From: Gallionellaceae bacterium
GTDB taxonomy: Bacteria; Pseudomonadota; Gammaproteobacteria; Burkholderiales; Gallionellaceae
Reading direction: 5' to 3'
Assembly (NCBI GenBank): GCA_006218055.1
Contig: VBWD01000002.1
Coordinates: 62,001-126,000 of the forward strand
DNA: 64,000 bases
Below are positions 20,088 through 30,205 of this stretch, piece by piece. Under the pieces are notes generated by a model, which saw only the letters and a program-made list of their open reading frames with translations, was not told the origin of the DNA and ran no database searches. The stretch's first letter is position 1. Every line of letters begins with the position of its first letter. The translations under genes and the position numbers were made by a program.

Positions 20088-21406
20088 TAACGACCACGCC
20101 CACCGGAACGATGCTGCGCACCGGATGGCACTGGGCCACGACCTGCACCTGCTGGCTTAGGCGCACCTGCTGGTTTGCCGCCACCTGTGCGTGGCGCACC
20201 GCCAGTACGACCTGCACCACCGGCACGCGGAGCGGATTGACTACGGCCTTGGCCCTGTCCACGTCCGCCGCCACCTTGACCACGATTAGAACCATTCAAG
20301 ATCGGCTCGGCTTTGATGCGTGGATCAACATCGAACCCGGGCACGTTCACCACGGGGATGTCGCGCTTGATCAAACGCTCAATGTCGTTCAACAGTTTCT
20401 TTTCGTCGACACACACGAGAGAGCTGGCTTCGCCGGAGCTACCTGCGCGTCCAGTACGACCGATGCGGTGCACATAATCTTCCGCCACGTTGGGCAGCTC
20501 GTAGTTCACCACGTGCGGCAATTCGCTGATGTCGATTCCGCGCGCGGCGATGTCGGTCGCCACCAACACTTGCAACTTGGCGGTCTTAAATTCGGCCAGC
20601 GCACGGGTACGCGCCGCTTGGCTTTTGTTGCCGTGGATCGCCATCGCTGGGATGCGAGTGAACACCAGCACTTGGAACCAGTTGTTTTCAGTGATGAGGT
20701 GAGTCAGCAAGTCACGCTTACGCTCACGATCGACTGGATACACGCGCTGCTCGATGAGCTCCGCTGTCTGGTTGCGACGTGCCACTTCGATAAGTGCCGG
20801 ATTCGTCAACAGACCATCCGCCAGCAACTTGATCTCGTCCGAGAAGGTTGCCGAGAACAGCAGGTTCTGACGCTTCTTGGGCAACACCGCGATGACACGC
20901 TTGATGTCACGGATGAAGCCCATGTCCAGCATACGATCAGCTTCGTCCAACACGAGGATCTCAACGTGAGACAGATCGACCGTCTTCTGTTGCAGGTGAT
21001 CGAGCAAACGACCCGGTGTCGCCACTAGGATGTCCACGCGGCCATGCAGTTGTTTGATCTGCGGATTGATGTTCACGCCGCCGAACATCATCATGGACTT
21101 GAGCGGCAGATGTTTGCCGTACATGCGTACGCTCTCTTCGACTTGAGCAGCGAGTTCACGTGTGGGTGTCAACACCAATGCGCGGATGTGGCCTTTACCG
21201 ATGATTTGCTTATCGGCGAGGCGTTGCAACAAAGGCAGTGTGAAGCCAGCGGTCTTACCCGTGCCAGTCTGCGCGCCGCCCATAAGGTCGCCGCCTTTCA
21301 GAATGACGGGAATAGCCTGTGCTTGGATAGGTGTGGGTTCGGTGTAACCGCGCTCGGTAACGGCGCGAACGATTTCTGCGGACAAGCCGAGAGATGCAAA
21401 TGACAT
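20087..21406 (-). CDS. DEAD-box RNA helicase, RhlE-like
   Basis: [40 protein letters not shown]; Gly/Arg-rich C-terminal tail. Confidence 0.95.
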   Translation of the reverse strand: MSFASLGLSAEIVRAVTERGYTEPTPIQAQAIPVILKGGDLMGGAQTGTGKTAGFTLPLLQRLADKQIIGKGHIRALVLTPTRELAAQVEESVRMYGKHLPLKSMMMFGGVNINPQIKQLHGRVDILVATPGRLLDHLQQKTVDLSHVEILVLDEADRMLDMGFIRDIKRVIAVLPKKRQNLLFSATFSDEIKLLADGLLTNPALIEVARRNQTAELIEQRVYPVDRERKRDLLTHLITENNWFQVLVFTRIPAMAIHGNKSQAARTRALAEFKTAKLQVLVATDIAARGIDISELPHVVNYELPNVAEDYVHRIGRTGRAGSSGEASSLVCVDEKKLLNDIERLIKRDIPVVNVPGFDVDPRIKAEPILNGSNRGQGGGGRGQGQGRSQSAPRAGGAGRTGGAPRTGGGKPAGAPKPAGAGRGPVPSGAQHRSGGRGR

Positions 21407-21572
21407 ATATAAAACTTTCTTGAAATACAAACGGCCTGTCGCTTCGTTGAAGCGCCAGTCTGAGGCTGAATGAGGTGGGAACTACGTACCGGAAACGGCG
21501 GCAATCACTAGACTGAAACGAGATTGCGGCGCGCATCTTAACAGAACGCGCCGCAACGACCTTATTTAATCG

Positions 21573-22664
21573 TTACACATTGAAAAGGAAGTTCATCACG
21601 TCGCCATCCTGCACGATGTATTCCTTACCCTCGACGCGCATCTTGCCTGCCTCTTTCGCACCATGTTCACCCTTGAATGCGATGAAGTCAGCGTAGGAAA
21701 TGGTCTGAGCACGGATGAAGCCTTTTTCGAAGTCGGTGTGGATCACACCTGCCGCTTGCGGTGCGGTGTCGCCTTTATGGATGGTCCATGCGCGCACTTC
21801 TTTGACGCCTGCAGTGAAATAAGTTTGCAGGCCGAGCAGGTCATAACCCACGCGAATGAGTTTATTCAAGCCGGGTTCATCAAGGCCGAGGTCGGCGAGG
21901 AATTCAAGCTTGTCGGCATCCTCAAGATCAGCCAACTCTGCTTCGATCTTGGCGCACAGCGCTACGACGGGCGCGCCTTCTTTCGCAGCGTGTTCACGCA
22001 GACGATCCAAGTGCGGATTGTTCTCGAAGCCATCTTCCAACACGTTGCCAACATACATCGCGGGCTTAATGGTGAGCAGGCACAGAGGTTTGATAATTTC
22101 CTTGTCGTCGTCGCTCAAGTTGAAGGTGCGTGCCGGCTTGCCTTCGTTCAAGTGCGGCAATAGTTTTTCCAAAATCGAAACTAATTTGATTGCGTCTTTA
22201 TCGCCCGATTTGGCTTTCTTGCCATCACGATGAATGGTGCGCTCCACCACAGCCATGTCGGCCAGTGCCAACTCGGTGAGGATGACTTCGATGTCGGACA
22301 GTGGATCGACTTTGCCTGCGACGTGCACGACGTTCTCGTCGTCAAAACAGCGCACGACGTTGACGATGGCATCCGTCTCGCGGATGTTGGCGAGGAACTG
22401 GTTGCCCAGACCTTCACCTTTGGATGCACCCGCAACCAGACCAGCGATGTCGACGAACTCGACGATGGCGGGTTGCATGCGTTGCGGATTGACGATCTTC
22501 GCCAACTCAGCCATGCGCGGATCAGGCACTTCGACGATGCCGACGTTCGGCTCGATGGTGCAGAAAGGATAGTTCTCCGCCGCGATGCCCGCTTTGGTGA
22601 GCGCATTGAACATGGTGGATTTACCCACGTTGGGAAGGCCGACGATACCGCACTTGAGACTCAT
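21573..22664 (-). CDS. ychF: Redox-regulated ATPase YchF
   Basis: [49 protein letters not shown]-terminal TGS domain. Confidence 0.97.
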   Translation of the reverse strand: MSLKCGIVGLPNVGKSTMFNALTKAGIAAENYPFCTIEPNVGIVEVPDPRMAELAKIVNPQRMQPAIVEFVDIAGLVAGASKGEGLGNQFLANIRETDAIVNVVRCFDDENVVHVAGKVDPLSDIEVILTELALADMAVVERTIHRDGKKAKSGDKDAIKLVSILEKLLPHLNEGKPARTFNLSDDDKEIIKPLCLLTIKPAMYVGNVLEDGFENNPHLDRLREHAAKEGAPVVALCAKIEAELADLEDADKLEFLADLGLDEPGLNKLIRVGYDLLGLQTYFTAGVKEVRAWTIHKGDTAPQAAGVIHTDFEKGFIRAQTISYADFIAFKGEHGAKEAGKMRVEGKEYIVQDGDVMNFLFNV

Positions 22665-22714
22665 AATTTATTCCTTAAATTCAAAATTCATAACGAAAAC
22701 ATGAAGGACGTATT

Positions 22715-22795
22715 ATGAAAAATAATCAACTGATGACTCTTATCAAAATATTTACTCTTCTGGCTTTCCTCTGCATCTCTTTGCCAGTGTGTTGA
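22715..22795 (+). CDS. Putative 26-aa hydrophobic small protein (tentative)
   Basis: ATG preceded by aaggacg; reads MKNNQLMTLIKIFTLLAFLCISLPVC*; sits in the pth-ychF gap. Confidence 0.25.
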   Translation: MKNNQLMTLIKIFTLLAFLCISLPVC

Positions 22796-22800
22796 AAGAT

Positions 22801-23382
22801 TCAGATTACGCTGTGCAGCTTCAACATCGCTGCTTCCAGCTTGCCTTCGATGATGAGCGGTGCGACGTCTTGTGCGCGTTGCAACGCTTCATCGATCAAC
22901 ACTTGCTCTTCTTTACGTGGCGCATTGAGTACGAAGTTCACGACTTCTGCCCTATCGCCCGGATGGCCGACACCGATGCGAAGTCGCCAAAACTCTTTAG
23001 TGCCAAGATGCGCGATGATGTCTTTCAAACCATTGTGCCCACCATGACCGCCGCCTTGCTTCAGCTTGGCACTGCCCGGAGGCAAGTCGAGTTCGTCATG
23101 CACCACGAGGATCTGTTCCGGCAATATCTTGTAGAACTGTGCCACTGCACCGACCGCGCGACCGCTCACGTTCATGAAGGTCTGCGGCTTGAGCAGATGC
23201 ACTTCGTGTCCATGCAGATTCGTCTTGGCGATCAGGCCATGGAACTTGCTATCCGCTTTGTAGTTGGCGTTATTGCTGCGCGCCAACTCGTCCACCCACC
23301 AGAACCCTGCGTTGTGGCGTGTGGCATCGTATTCTTTGCCGGGGTTGCCTAGTCCGACGATGAGTTTGATCGGTTCGCTCAA
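22801..23382 (-). CDS. pth: Peptidyl-tRNA hydrolase
   Basis: [47 protein letters not shown]. Confidence 0.96.
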   Translation of the reverse strand: MSEPIKLIVGLGNPGKEYDATRHNAGFWWVDELARSNNANYKADSKFHGLIAKTNLHGHEVHLLKPQTFMNVSGRAVGAVAQFYKILPEQILVVHDELDLPPGSAKLKQGGGHGGHNGLKDIIAHLGTKEFWRLRIGVGHPGDRAEVVNFVLNAPRKEEQVLIDEALQRAQDVAPLIIEGKLEAAMLKLHSVI

Positions 23383-23400
23383 TGGGTACCTCTACAAATG

Positions 23401-23441
23401 AAAAACCCGCCATGCATCATCCGATGTCATGGCGGGTCGTT
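23401..23441 (-). terminator. Rho-independent terminator downstream of rplY
   Basis: On minus strand: ACCCGCCATG...CATGGCGGGTTTTT. Confidence 0.75.
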
Positions 23442-23452
23442 TCTGATGCAGA

Positions 23453-24109
23453 TTACTTCTTAGCAGGTGCGGCTGGTGCAGCAGCAACAGCGGAAGCAGC
23501 AGAAGCATCCGCAGCGGCGGCAGCTTCAGCAGCGGCTTCAACGTGACCGCGCGGCACTTGAACAGTCGCCACAGCATCCGCAGCGTGGTGATGTGTTGCC
23601 ACTTCAACGCCCTTAGGCAACTTGATGTCAGACACGTGGACGGAGTGAGCGATATCCAGAGTAGCCAAGTCGACTTCGATCGCTGCTGGCAGATCCGCTG
23701 CCAAGCAGACGATCTCCAGTTCGTTCAACACGTGAGTCACGATACCACCGCTGGTCTTCACACCTGGACATACATCTGCGTTCAGGAAGTGCAATGGCAC
23801 CTTCATGTGGATCTTCTTCTTCGCGTCGACGCGTTGGAAGTCGATGTGTTGAACTTGCTGACGGAACGGGTGCATCTGGAAGTCACGCAACAGAACGGAT
23901 TCCTTCTTGCCATCCAAATCCAAAGACAGGACGGAAGCGTGGAACGCTTCTTTCTTTAGTGCGAAATAAAGTGTGTTGTGATCGAGTTCGATCATGGTTG
24001 CGTCGCCTGTACCGTAAACGATACCTGGGACCATGTCCGCCTTACGCAGACGGCGGCTCGCACCCGTTCCTTGCGCCTTGCGTGTTTTTGCGCTGATTTC
24101 AATTGCCAT
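23453..24109 (-). CDS. rplY: 50S ribosomal protein L25/general stress protein Ctc
   Basis: [20 protein letters not shown]5/CTC C-terminal domain; Ala-rich tail; between pth and prs. Confidence 0.93.
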   Translation of the reverse strand: MAIEISAKTRKAQGTGASRRLRKADMVPGIVYGTGDATMIELDHNTLYFALKKEAFHASVLSLDLDGKKESVLLRDFQMHPFRQQVQHIDFQRVDAKKKIHMKVPLHFLNADVCPGVKTSGGIVTHVLNELEIVCLAADLPAAIEVDLATLDIAHSVHVSDIKLPKGVEVATHHHAADAVATVQVPRGHVEAAAEAAAAADASAASAVAAAPAAPAKK

Positions 24110-24191
24110 TTTTACTTCTCCACTTCTAATGAAGCACTCCGCGACCAGAGGCTTCGGGTTGTGCAGTGACCAACATGGTCACTGCAAAAAC

Positions 24192-25139
24192 TTAATCGAC
24201 GAACAGAGAGCTGACCGACTCTTCTGCGTTGATACGGCGCAATGTCTCAGCCATCAACTCAGCGATACTCAATTGGCGAATGCGTTTGCAATTACGCGCC
24301 GCTTCGCTCAACGGGATGGTGTCGGTGACGACCAGCTCGTCGATCGCCGATTTCTCAAGACGCTCGATGGCTGGGCCGGACAATACGCCGTGGGTACAGT
24401 AAGCAACGACGCGCTCTGCGCCTTTTTCTTTCAATGCGTTCGCCGCCTCGCACAGCGTGTTGGCGGTATCCACCATGTCGTCCATGATCAAGCAGGTACG
24501 GCCAGCGACATCACCGATGATGTTCATCACCTTGGCGACGTTAGGCTTGGGACGACGCTTGTCGATGATGGCCAAATCGGCATCCAGTTGTTTTGCCAAA
24601 GCACGCGCACGCACCACACCGCCCACGTCAGGCGATACGACGATGAGGTTGGGGTAATTGTGACGCCACACATCCGACAACAGGATGGGGCTGGCATACA
24701 CGTTATCCACTGGGATATCGAAGAAACCTTGAATCTGGTCGGAGTGCAAGTCCATGGTCAGCACGCGATCGACGCCGACGCCGGTCAACATGTTGGCAAC
24801 GACCTTTGCAGTGATGGCCACGCGAGCGGAACGTGGACGACGGTCTTGACGGGCATAACCGAAATAAGGGATGGCGGCAGTGATGCGGGCAGCCGAGGCG
24901 CGGCGCAGTGCATCGACCATGACCATGATCTCCATCAGATGATCATTGGTCGGCGCGCAGGTTGATTGCAGGATGAACACGTCTTTGCCGCGCACGTGCT
25001 CCATGATCTCGACCATCACTTCGCCGTCGGAGAAGCGACTTACGGTGGCACGACCGAGGTGGATGCCGAGGTGACGAGCAACGCTTTCCGCTAGTTTGGG
25101 ATTGGCATTACCGGTGAAGACCATCATGTCGCCGGACAT
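24192..25139 (-). CDS. prs: Ribose-phosphate pyrophosphokinase
   Basis: [60 protein letters not shown]. Confidence 0.97.
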   Translation of the reverse strand: MSGDMMVFTGNANPKLAESVARHLGIHLGRATVSRFSDGEVMVEIMEHVRGKDVFILQSTCAPTNDHLMEIMVMVDALRRASAARITAAIPYFGYARQDRRPRSARVAITAKVVANMLTGVGVDRVLTMDLHSDQIQGFFDIPVDNVYASPILLSDVWRHNYPNLIVVSPDVGGVVRARALAKQLDADLAIIDKRRPKPNVAKVMNIIGDVAGRTCLIMDDMVDTANTLCEAANALKEKGAERVVAYCTHGVLSGPAIERLEKSAIDELVVTDTIPLSEAARNCKRIRQLSIAELMAETLRRINAEESVSSLFVD

Positions 25140-25199
25140 CGAACACCTCGCAAAATAAAATGGGCGCGAACGCCCATCACACACCGATTGAGAAACTGG

Positions 25200-25301
25200 C
25201 TGGGGAGGTAGGGATCGAACCTACGAATGTCGGAATCAAAATCCGATGCCTTACGAATGTCGGAATCAAAATCCGATGCCTTACCACTTGGCGACTCCCC
25301 A
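25200..25301 (-). tRNA. tRNA-Gln(TTG) with exact 30-nt internal tandem duplication (102 nt instead of 72); encoded CCA at 25197..25199
   Basis: Minus strand: TGGGGAG...GCCAAGTGGTAAGGC-A-TCGGA-TTTTGAT-TCCGA-CATTC-GTAAGGC-A-TCGGA-TTTTGAT-TCCGA-CATTC-GTAGG-TTCGATC-CCTAC-CTCCCCA-G-CCA. Removing one copy gives a canonical cloverleaf. Confidence 0.9.
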
Positions 25302-25457
25302 ATAAAACTCTTGAAACTGTTTATAGCTACTGCGCTTGCCAGCTCGGACTTGCGCGGTGCTCGAAATCCTCATGTGCGAAAAGCACACTCCGGTTTCTGC
25401 GCTCCGAGCGCATCCGATCTGGCTGCGCTCGTTACGCTCTAAACAATTTCAACAAAC

Positions 25458-26342
25458 TTATGCAGCAAAACTTCTCAGCGGATGTTGTTGCAGACCCTTC
25501 GCGATGAAACCGCGCATATCGTCCGGCAACTGCTGCAATACCGCTTGTGCTTCTGCTTCCGTAGCGAACTCTGCGAACACACATGCACCGGAGCCGGTCA
25601 TGAGTGCGGGAGCGAACTGAGCTAGCCACTCCAGATGTTCCTTGACTGCGGGGTAAAGACCACACGCTACTGCCTGCAGATCGTTCCCTAGCCTCAAACC
25701 ACCCTCGTTACGCCCTACTCGAAAAGTTTGCCCTTTCGGAAGGGCGCGCATTGTCATCGAAATCGTATTTCGTGTCAATTCTGGGTGAGTGAATATTTGA
25801 GCCGTAGGCACATGCACGGGGGGGCAAAGCACCACGTACCACGCATCGGGCAATAGATAGGCCTGTAACTGCTCTCCCACCCCTTCGGCAAAGGCGTTCT
25901 CGCCAAAAACGAACACCGGCACATCCGCCCCCAGACTCAAGCCCAGTTGCATCAAGCGTTCGCGGGATAAATCCAGCACCCACAGGCGATTCAGCGCCAA
26001 CAAGGTGGTCGCCGCATCCGAACTCCCCCCGCCCAAGCCGCCCCCCATCGGGATACGCTTCTCCAACTCGATATCCACGCCTTGTTTACAGCCAGTCTCC
26101 TGCTGCAACAGGCGCGCTGCCCTCACACAAAGGTCTTGCTCTGGGGGCACGCCTTCCAGCGCGTTCACACGGCGCACTTCACCATCCTCACGCACCGTGA
26201 AATGAAGGGTGTCGTTCAGGTCGATGAAGCGGAACAGAGTCTGCAACAGATGATAGCCATCGGCACGGCGTCCGGTGACATGCAGAAAGAGGTTTAGCTT
26301 AGCGGGTGCGGGACAACTCAGAGACTTCACTGCGCTTCCCAT
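25458..26342 (-). CDS. ispE: 4-diphosphocytidyl-2-C-methyl-D-erythritol kinase
   Basis: [49 protein letters not shown]. Confidence 0.96.
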   Translation of the reverse strand: MGSAVKSLSCPAPAKLNLFLHVTGRRADGYHLLQTLFRFIDLNDTLHFTVREDGEVRRVNALEGVPPEQDLCVRAARLLQQETGCKQGVDIELEKRIPMGGGLGGGSSDAATTLLALNRLWVLDLSRERLMQLGLSLGADVPVFVFGENAFAEGVGEQLQAYLLPDAWYVVLCPPVHVPTAQIFTHPELTRNTISMTMRALPKGQTFRVGRNEGGLRLGNDLQAVACGLYPAVKEHLEWLAQFAPALMTGSGACVFAEFATEAEAQAVLQQLPDDMRGFIAKGLQQHPLRSFAA

Positions 26343-26878
26343 TTATCGACCTTGACGACCACATCTATCCCACTTCTGATCATATTAATCTCTAGCGGTA
26401 GTGCATCGACCTTGGTAGTCGTGTAGCGCATGTAGCGTATCTCCCAGCCCTGCTGGATCAAAGTCTCCAACTGACCGTACTTATTGCGCTCCGCCTTGGA
26501 ATCACTCTCGGGCGAGGGATTAGCGACGATCCAGTGACGCAGATCGCTCAGTGGCACCGACCATCCCAATGTCTTTTCCATCAACGATTCTGCATCGGGC
26601 GCGGCGTAGTGTTTGCCATAGGCATCGTCCAGCGTCGCACCGTTGGCATCACGATAGATGCGCGCGGCGGTATAACCCAACGGCCCGAGCAAGGTGATGT
26701 CGTCGTAGCCGCGATGCTGCCAATGGATGTCTGTCGCATCGTGGTGCATGCCGTATTTGACTGAAATACGGCCATTGAAAGAGAACGGAGCATCCACGAA
26801 AGGCGCACGTTGAACCGCGACGGGTGCAGTGGTACAGCCAGTCATCAACAACATCAAAGCGAGTAAGACAATACGCAT
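26327..26878 (-). CDS. lolB: Outer-membrane lipoprotein LolB
   Basis: Lipobox [42 protein letters not shown]; upstream of ispE. Confidence 0.88.
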   Translation of the reverse strand: MRIVLLALMLLMTGCTTAPVAVQRAPFVDAPFSFNGRISVKYGMHHDATDIHWQHRGYDDITLLGPLGYTAARIYRDANGATLDDAYGKHYAAPDAESLMEKTLGWSVPLSDLRHWIVANPSPESDSKAERNKYGQLETLIQQGWEIRYMRYTTTKVDALPLEINMIRSGIDVVVKVDKWEAQ

Positions 26879-26887
26879 AGATTGGCC

Positions 26888-28657
26888 TTATGGGATAAAT
26901 CGTTTGATGACCGCTTGCAAGGTCTCGTTCTGCGGATTGGCTTTTGCGTTCTCATTCCACACTTGTTGCGCGCCCTCCTTATCGCCACTCACCCATAAGG
27001 CTTCGCCCAGATGCGCGGCGATCTCGGGATCAGGATTGGCCTTGTAGGCACGACGCAGGAACTCAATGCTCTTGTCGTATTGGCCCAAACGGAAGTAACC
27101 CCAGCCCATGCTGTCAACGATGGCGATGTCGTCCGGTGCCAGCTTGTAGGCCTTCTCTACCAGCTCCATCGCTTCGAGGACGCGCACGTTGCGCTCCAAC
27201 CAACTGTAGCCCAGCGCGTTGTAAGGATGCGCGTTGTCCGGATCGACCTTGATGAGCTTGCGCAACAACTGCTCGAACGCATCCGGCTTGTTCAACTTGT
27301 CGGCGATGAGCGCACTCTGATAGAGCAACTCAGGTTCGTCGGGGAATTTCTCCAAGCCCTGAGCCAACACCTTAAAGCTCTCGTCGTATTTTTTCGCTTC
27401 GCGCAAGAACTGCGATTCGATCATCAATAATTGGATGCGCTGCGCATCATCCTTGGGCTTGGTTGATTTGAGTGCTTTGCGCGCATCCTCCAATTTGCCT
27501 GTCTTATTGAGCAAATAAGCGACGCGCAGGCGCGATGCATACAGATGTTCGCCGCCCTTGATCTGGCGATAGTGCTGTAGCGCCATCGCCTCGTCCTTCT
27601 TCGCCTCGCCCAACTGACCCAGGTAGTAGTTCAAGGTGTCGTCGTCTTTTTCCTTGCCTTTGCTCGCCAATGCCTGACGCAACTCTTGCTCTGCCCGGTC
27701 GAGTTCGCCCAACTGCAAAGAGATCATGGCGATGGCGAACGCCAACTCAGGAGAGCCAGGGCGTTGCTGCAACAAGCGACCGAACTCCTCACGTGCAGGC
27801 ACGTATTTCTTCTGCTCCAACAACATACGCGCGTAGAACAGACGTACATCCTTCTTGTCGTCATGCGTCTCCAAAAATCTCTTCAGCAATGCAGCGCTGG
27901 CTTCTGGGTCTTTACGTTGCAACAGTTGCGCTTCCAACACTACCGCGATATCCCACTCGGGACGTAGTTCCACCGCTTCGTGCGCTTCGTGCAGGGCCAG
28001 CTCGTGCTTGTTCGCGACCGAGGCTGACTGCGCCAACGCCCAATGTGCTTCCGGCACATTGGGATAGGGATGCGCCACCTCGATCAGCCAATCCAGCGCC
28101 GCCGCCTTGTCCGGCACACGCGCCAACAGCCCGTAGAGGTTCATGAAAGAGCGTCCGATATTCTGTGGATCAGAAGCCAGCAACTCGGTCACATGAGGCT
28201 GCGCTTCTTTTAACTTGCCCCCGCTCAACAACAACGACACCAACATCTGCTTCGCCAAGGGCGAGGTCGGCTCCAGTTGTTGCCACAATTTGAAGGCCTC
28301 TACCGATTGGTCATATTGATGCGCTTCGAAAGTGAGTTGCGCGGCACGACGCGCCACGCGCGGATCGCGTGTGGTCTTGGCGAGGTCGAGGTAAGCCTGT
28401 GCCGCCAACTCGGGGCGCCCACGTTGGGCGGCAATGTCGCCCAACAAGAACTCGTACAACAACCTATCCGTCAGCGCGACATTGGGCAGGTCTAGCTTGG
28501 GCGGCTCCACGATCTGTTCGAGGTGTGATCTATCCGTATTCGCATCGACACTGGCGACTTGGACAGGGGCGGGAGCAGATGCCTTTTGGGGCGCCTGTGC
28601 GCACGCAGTGAAGACCGGCAGTAGTAGGAGCAGCAGATGCTGTTTTGTGAGGGTCAT
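26888..28657 (-). CDS. Tetratricopeptide repeat lipoprotein
   Basis: Multiple TPR units (e.g. PDDIAIVDSMGWGYFRLGQYDKSIEFLRRAYKANPDPEIAAHLGEALW); lipobox FTAC. Confidence 0.9.
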   Translation of the reverse strand: MTLTKQHLLLLLLPVFTACAQAPQKASAPAPVQVASVDANTDRSHLEQIVEPPKLDLPNVALTDRLLYEFLLGDIAAQRGRPELAAQAYLDLAKTTRDPRVARRAAQLTFEAHQYDQSVEAFKLWQQLEPTSPLAKQMLVSLLLSGGKLKEAQPHVTELLASDPQNIGRSFMNLYGLLARVPDKAAALDWLIEVAHPYPNVPEAHWALAQSASVANKHELALHEAHEAVELRPEWDIAVVLEAQLLQRKDPEASAALLKRFLETHDDKKDVRLFYARMLLEQKKYVPAREEFGRLLQQRPGSPELAFAIAMISLQLGELDRAEQELRQALASKGKEKDDDTLNYYLGQLGEAKKDEAMALQHYRQIKGGEHLYASRLRVAYLLNKTGKLEDARKALKSTKPKDDAQRIQLLMIESQFLREAKKYDESFKVLAQGLEKFPDEPELLYQSALIADKLNKPDAFEQLLRKLIKVDPDNAHPYNALGYSWLERNVRVLEAMELVEKAYKLAPDDIAIVDSMGWGYFRLGQYDKSIEFLRRAYKANPDPEIAAHLGEALWVSGDKEGAQQVWNENAKANPQNETLQAVIKRFIP

Positions 28658-28736
28658 TTTGTAAGTGCGGCTTTGGTGCGAGGCGCTATATTAGGTTATA
28701 TTCATCGCAACTCAAAACCCCAGACACAACCCCACG

Positions 28737-29477
28737 ATGGCATCCCCGATCACCCTCTCTGCACACAACCTGACGCGCTTCCACGGCGGCCGCAGCGTGG
28801 TGACGGATGTATCTCTAGAACTCCATCGCGGCGAGGTGTTGGGCCTGCTAGGACACAACGGGGCGGGCAAGAGCACGACGCTGCAGATGTTGGCGGGTGC
28901 ATTGACACCGAACAGCGGGCACGTCGAGGTGTGTGATTTCAACCTCTCCAAACAACCCGCCTTGGGCAAGGCCTGTCTTGGCTTTTTGCCGGAACATCCC
29001 CCACTCTACAAAGACATGCGCGTGGATGACTATCTGACATTCGCCGCAAAGCTGCATCGCGTCTTGCCCGCACAGCTCACCGAATATCTGAATCTAGCCA
29101 AGCAACGTTGCGGGCTCAGCGACTGCGGAAAAAAACTTATTGGCACCCTCTCCAAAGGCTATCAACAGCGCGTCGGTATCGCGCAGGCGATCATCCACCA
29201 ACCTGCGGTGGTCATCCTTGATGAGCCGACCGTCGGACTCGACCCTACGCAGATACGCGACATCCGCGAACTCATTCGTGAGCTAGGCAACAGCAGCAGC
29301 GTGATCCTCTCCACCCATCTATTGCACGAGGTGGAGAACATCTGCGACCGCGCGCTGATACTGCAACAGGGCAAAGTCATCTTCAACGACACGACCGACG
29401 AGTTACGCCGCCACAGCGACATCGAATCGAGCTTCATCCGACTCACCGCTGTCCCAACAGAAGGGGCGACGACATGA
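28737..29477 (+). CDS. ABC transporter ATP-binding protein (GldA/CcmA-like)
   Basis: GLLGHNGAGKSTTLQML Walker A; LSKGYQQRVGIAQAIIHQPAVVILDEPTVGLDP. Confidence 0.93.
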   Translation: MASPITLSAHNLTRFHGGRSVVTDVSLELHRGEVLGLLGHNGAGKSTTLQMLAGALTPNSGHVEVCDFNLSKQPALGKACLGFLPEHPPLYKDMRVDDYLTFAAKLHRVLPAQLTEYLNLAKQRCGLSDCGKKLIGTLSKGYQQRVGIAQAIIHQPAVVILDEPTVGLDPTQIRDIRELIRELGNSSSVILSTHLLHEVENICDRALILQQGKVIFNDTTDELRRHSDIESSFIRLTAVPTEGATT

Positions 29478-30205
29478 TCCGCACACTCGCCAAGAAAGAG
29501 TTGCACACCCTGTTCGTCGCACCATCGACCTGGTGGATGCTCGCCCTGCTGCAATTCATCTTCGCGTGGTTCTATCTGGCGCGCATGGACGACTACCTGC
29601 AAGTGCAGGCACAACTGGCACAGATGGACAGTGCACCCGGCGCCACCATCTCCATCGCCGCTCCCCTCGCCAGCGTGCTTGCCATTGTGCTGATGATGTT
29701 GATACCGCTGTTCACCATGCGCCTCATCGCCGAAGAGCGCCGCAACCAGACTTGGATATTGCTGACCACCGCCCCCATCTCAGCCACAGACATTGTATTG
29801 GGTAAGTTCTTCGGCCTGCTAGCCATGCTCTCCATCATCATCGCGGCCTGCGCCGTGATGGTGTGCTCTTTGGCACTGGGCACTCACGCCGACTTCGGTT
29901 TGATCGCGGGCAACATCCTAGGCGTGTGGTTGCTTGCCGCCAGCTATGCCGCACTCGGCCTCTTCTTCTCGTCGCTCACACGCCAACCTGTCGTCGCCGC
30001 ATTCGGCGCACTGGCTGTGTCTTTCGGATTGTGGATGTTGGAGATGAGTAGCGGCGCAGTGCGTGTGCTCTCGCCCAACGTGCATTTCCAGAACTTGAAC
30101 GTCGGTCTCATCAGCAGCGCCGACCTCATCTATTTCGTACTATTTATCGTTGGCTTCTTGTTGCTCACCATCGAACACATCCGACGCGAACGGGGAGGTG
30201 TGTGA
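29474..30205 (+). CDS. ABC transporter permease (GldF-like ABC-2 type)
   Basis: Six hydrophobic segments; PLFTMRLIAEERRNQTWILLTTAPISATDIVLGKFF; overlaps the ATPase stop. Confidence 0.85.
   Translation: MIRTLAKKELHTLFVAPSTWWMLALLQFIFAWFYLARMDDYLQVQAQLAQMDSAPGATISIAAPLASVLAIVLMMLIPLFTMRLIAEERRNQTWILLTTAPISATDIVLGKFFGLLAMLSIIIAACAVMVCSLALGTHADFGLIAGNILGVWLLAASYAALGLFFSSLTRQPVVAAFGALAVSFGLWMLEMSSGAVRVLSPNVHFQNLNVGLISSADLIYFVLFIVGFLLLTIEHIRRERGGV

Noticed and set aside
24163-24185. Perfect 10-bp inverted repeat GCAGTGACCA-aca-TGGTCACTGC between prs and rplY
   Set aside because: Likely a terminator-like or spacer hairpin after the prs stop; no T-tract on the minus strand and no other support.
25160-25507. 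ORFs with repeated peptides (MSESKSDALRMSESKSDALP; NVGIKIRCLTNVGIKIRCLT)
   Set aside because: The repeated peptide is only the translation of the duplicated tRNA-Gln segment.
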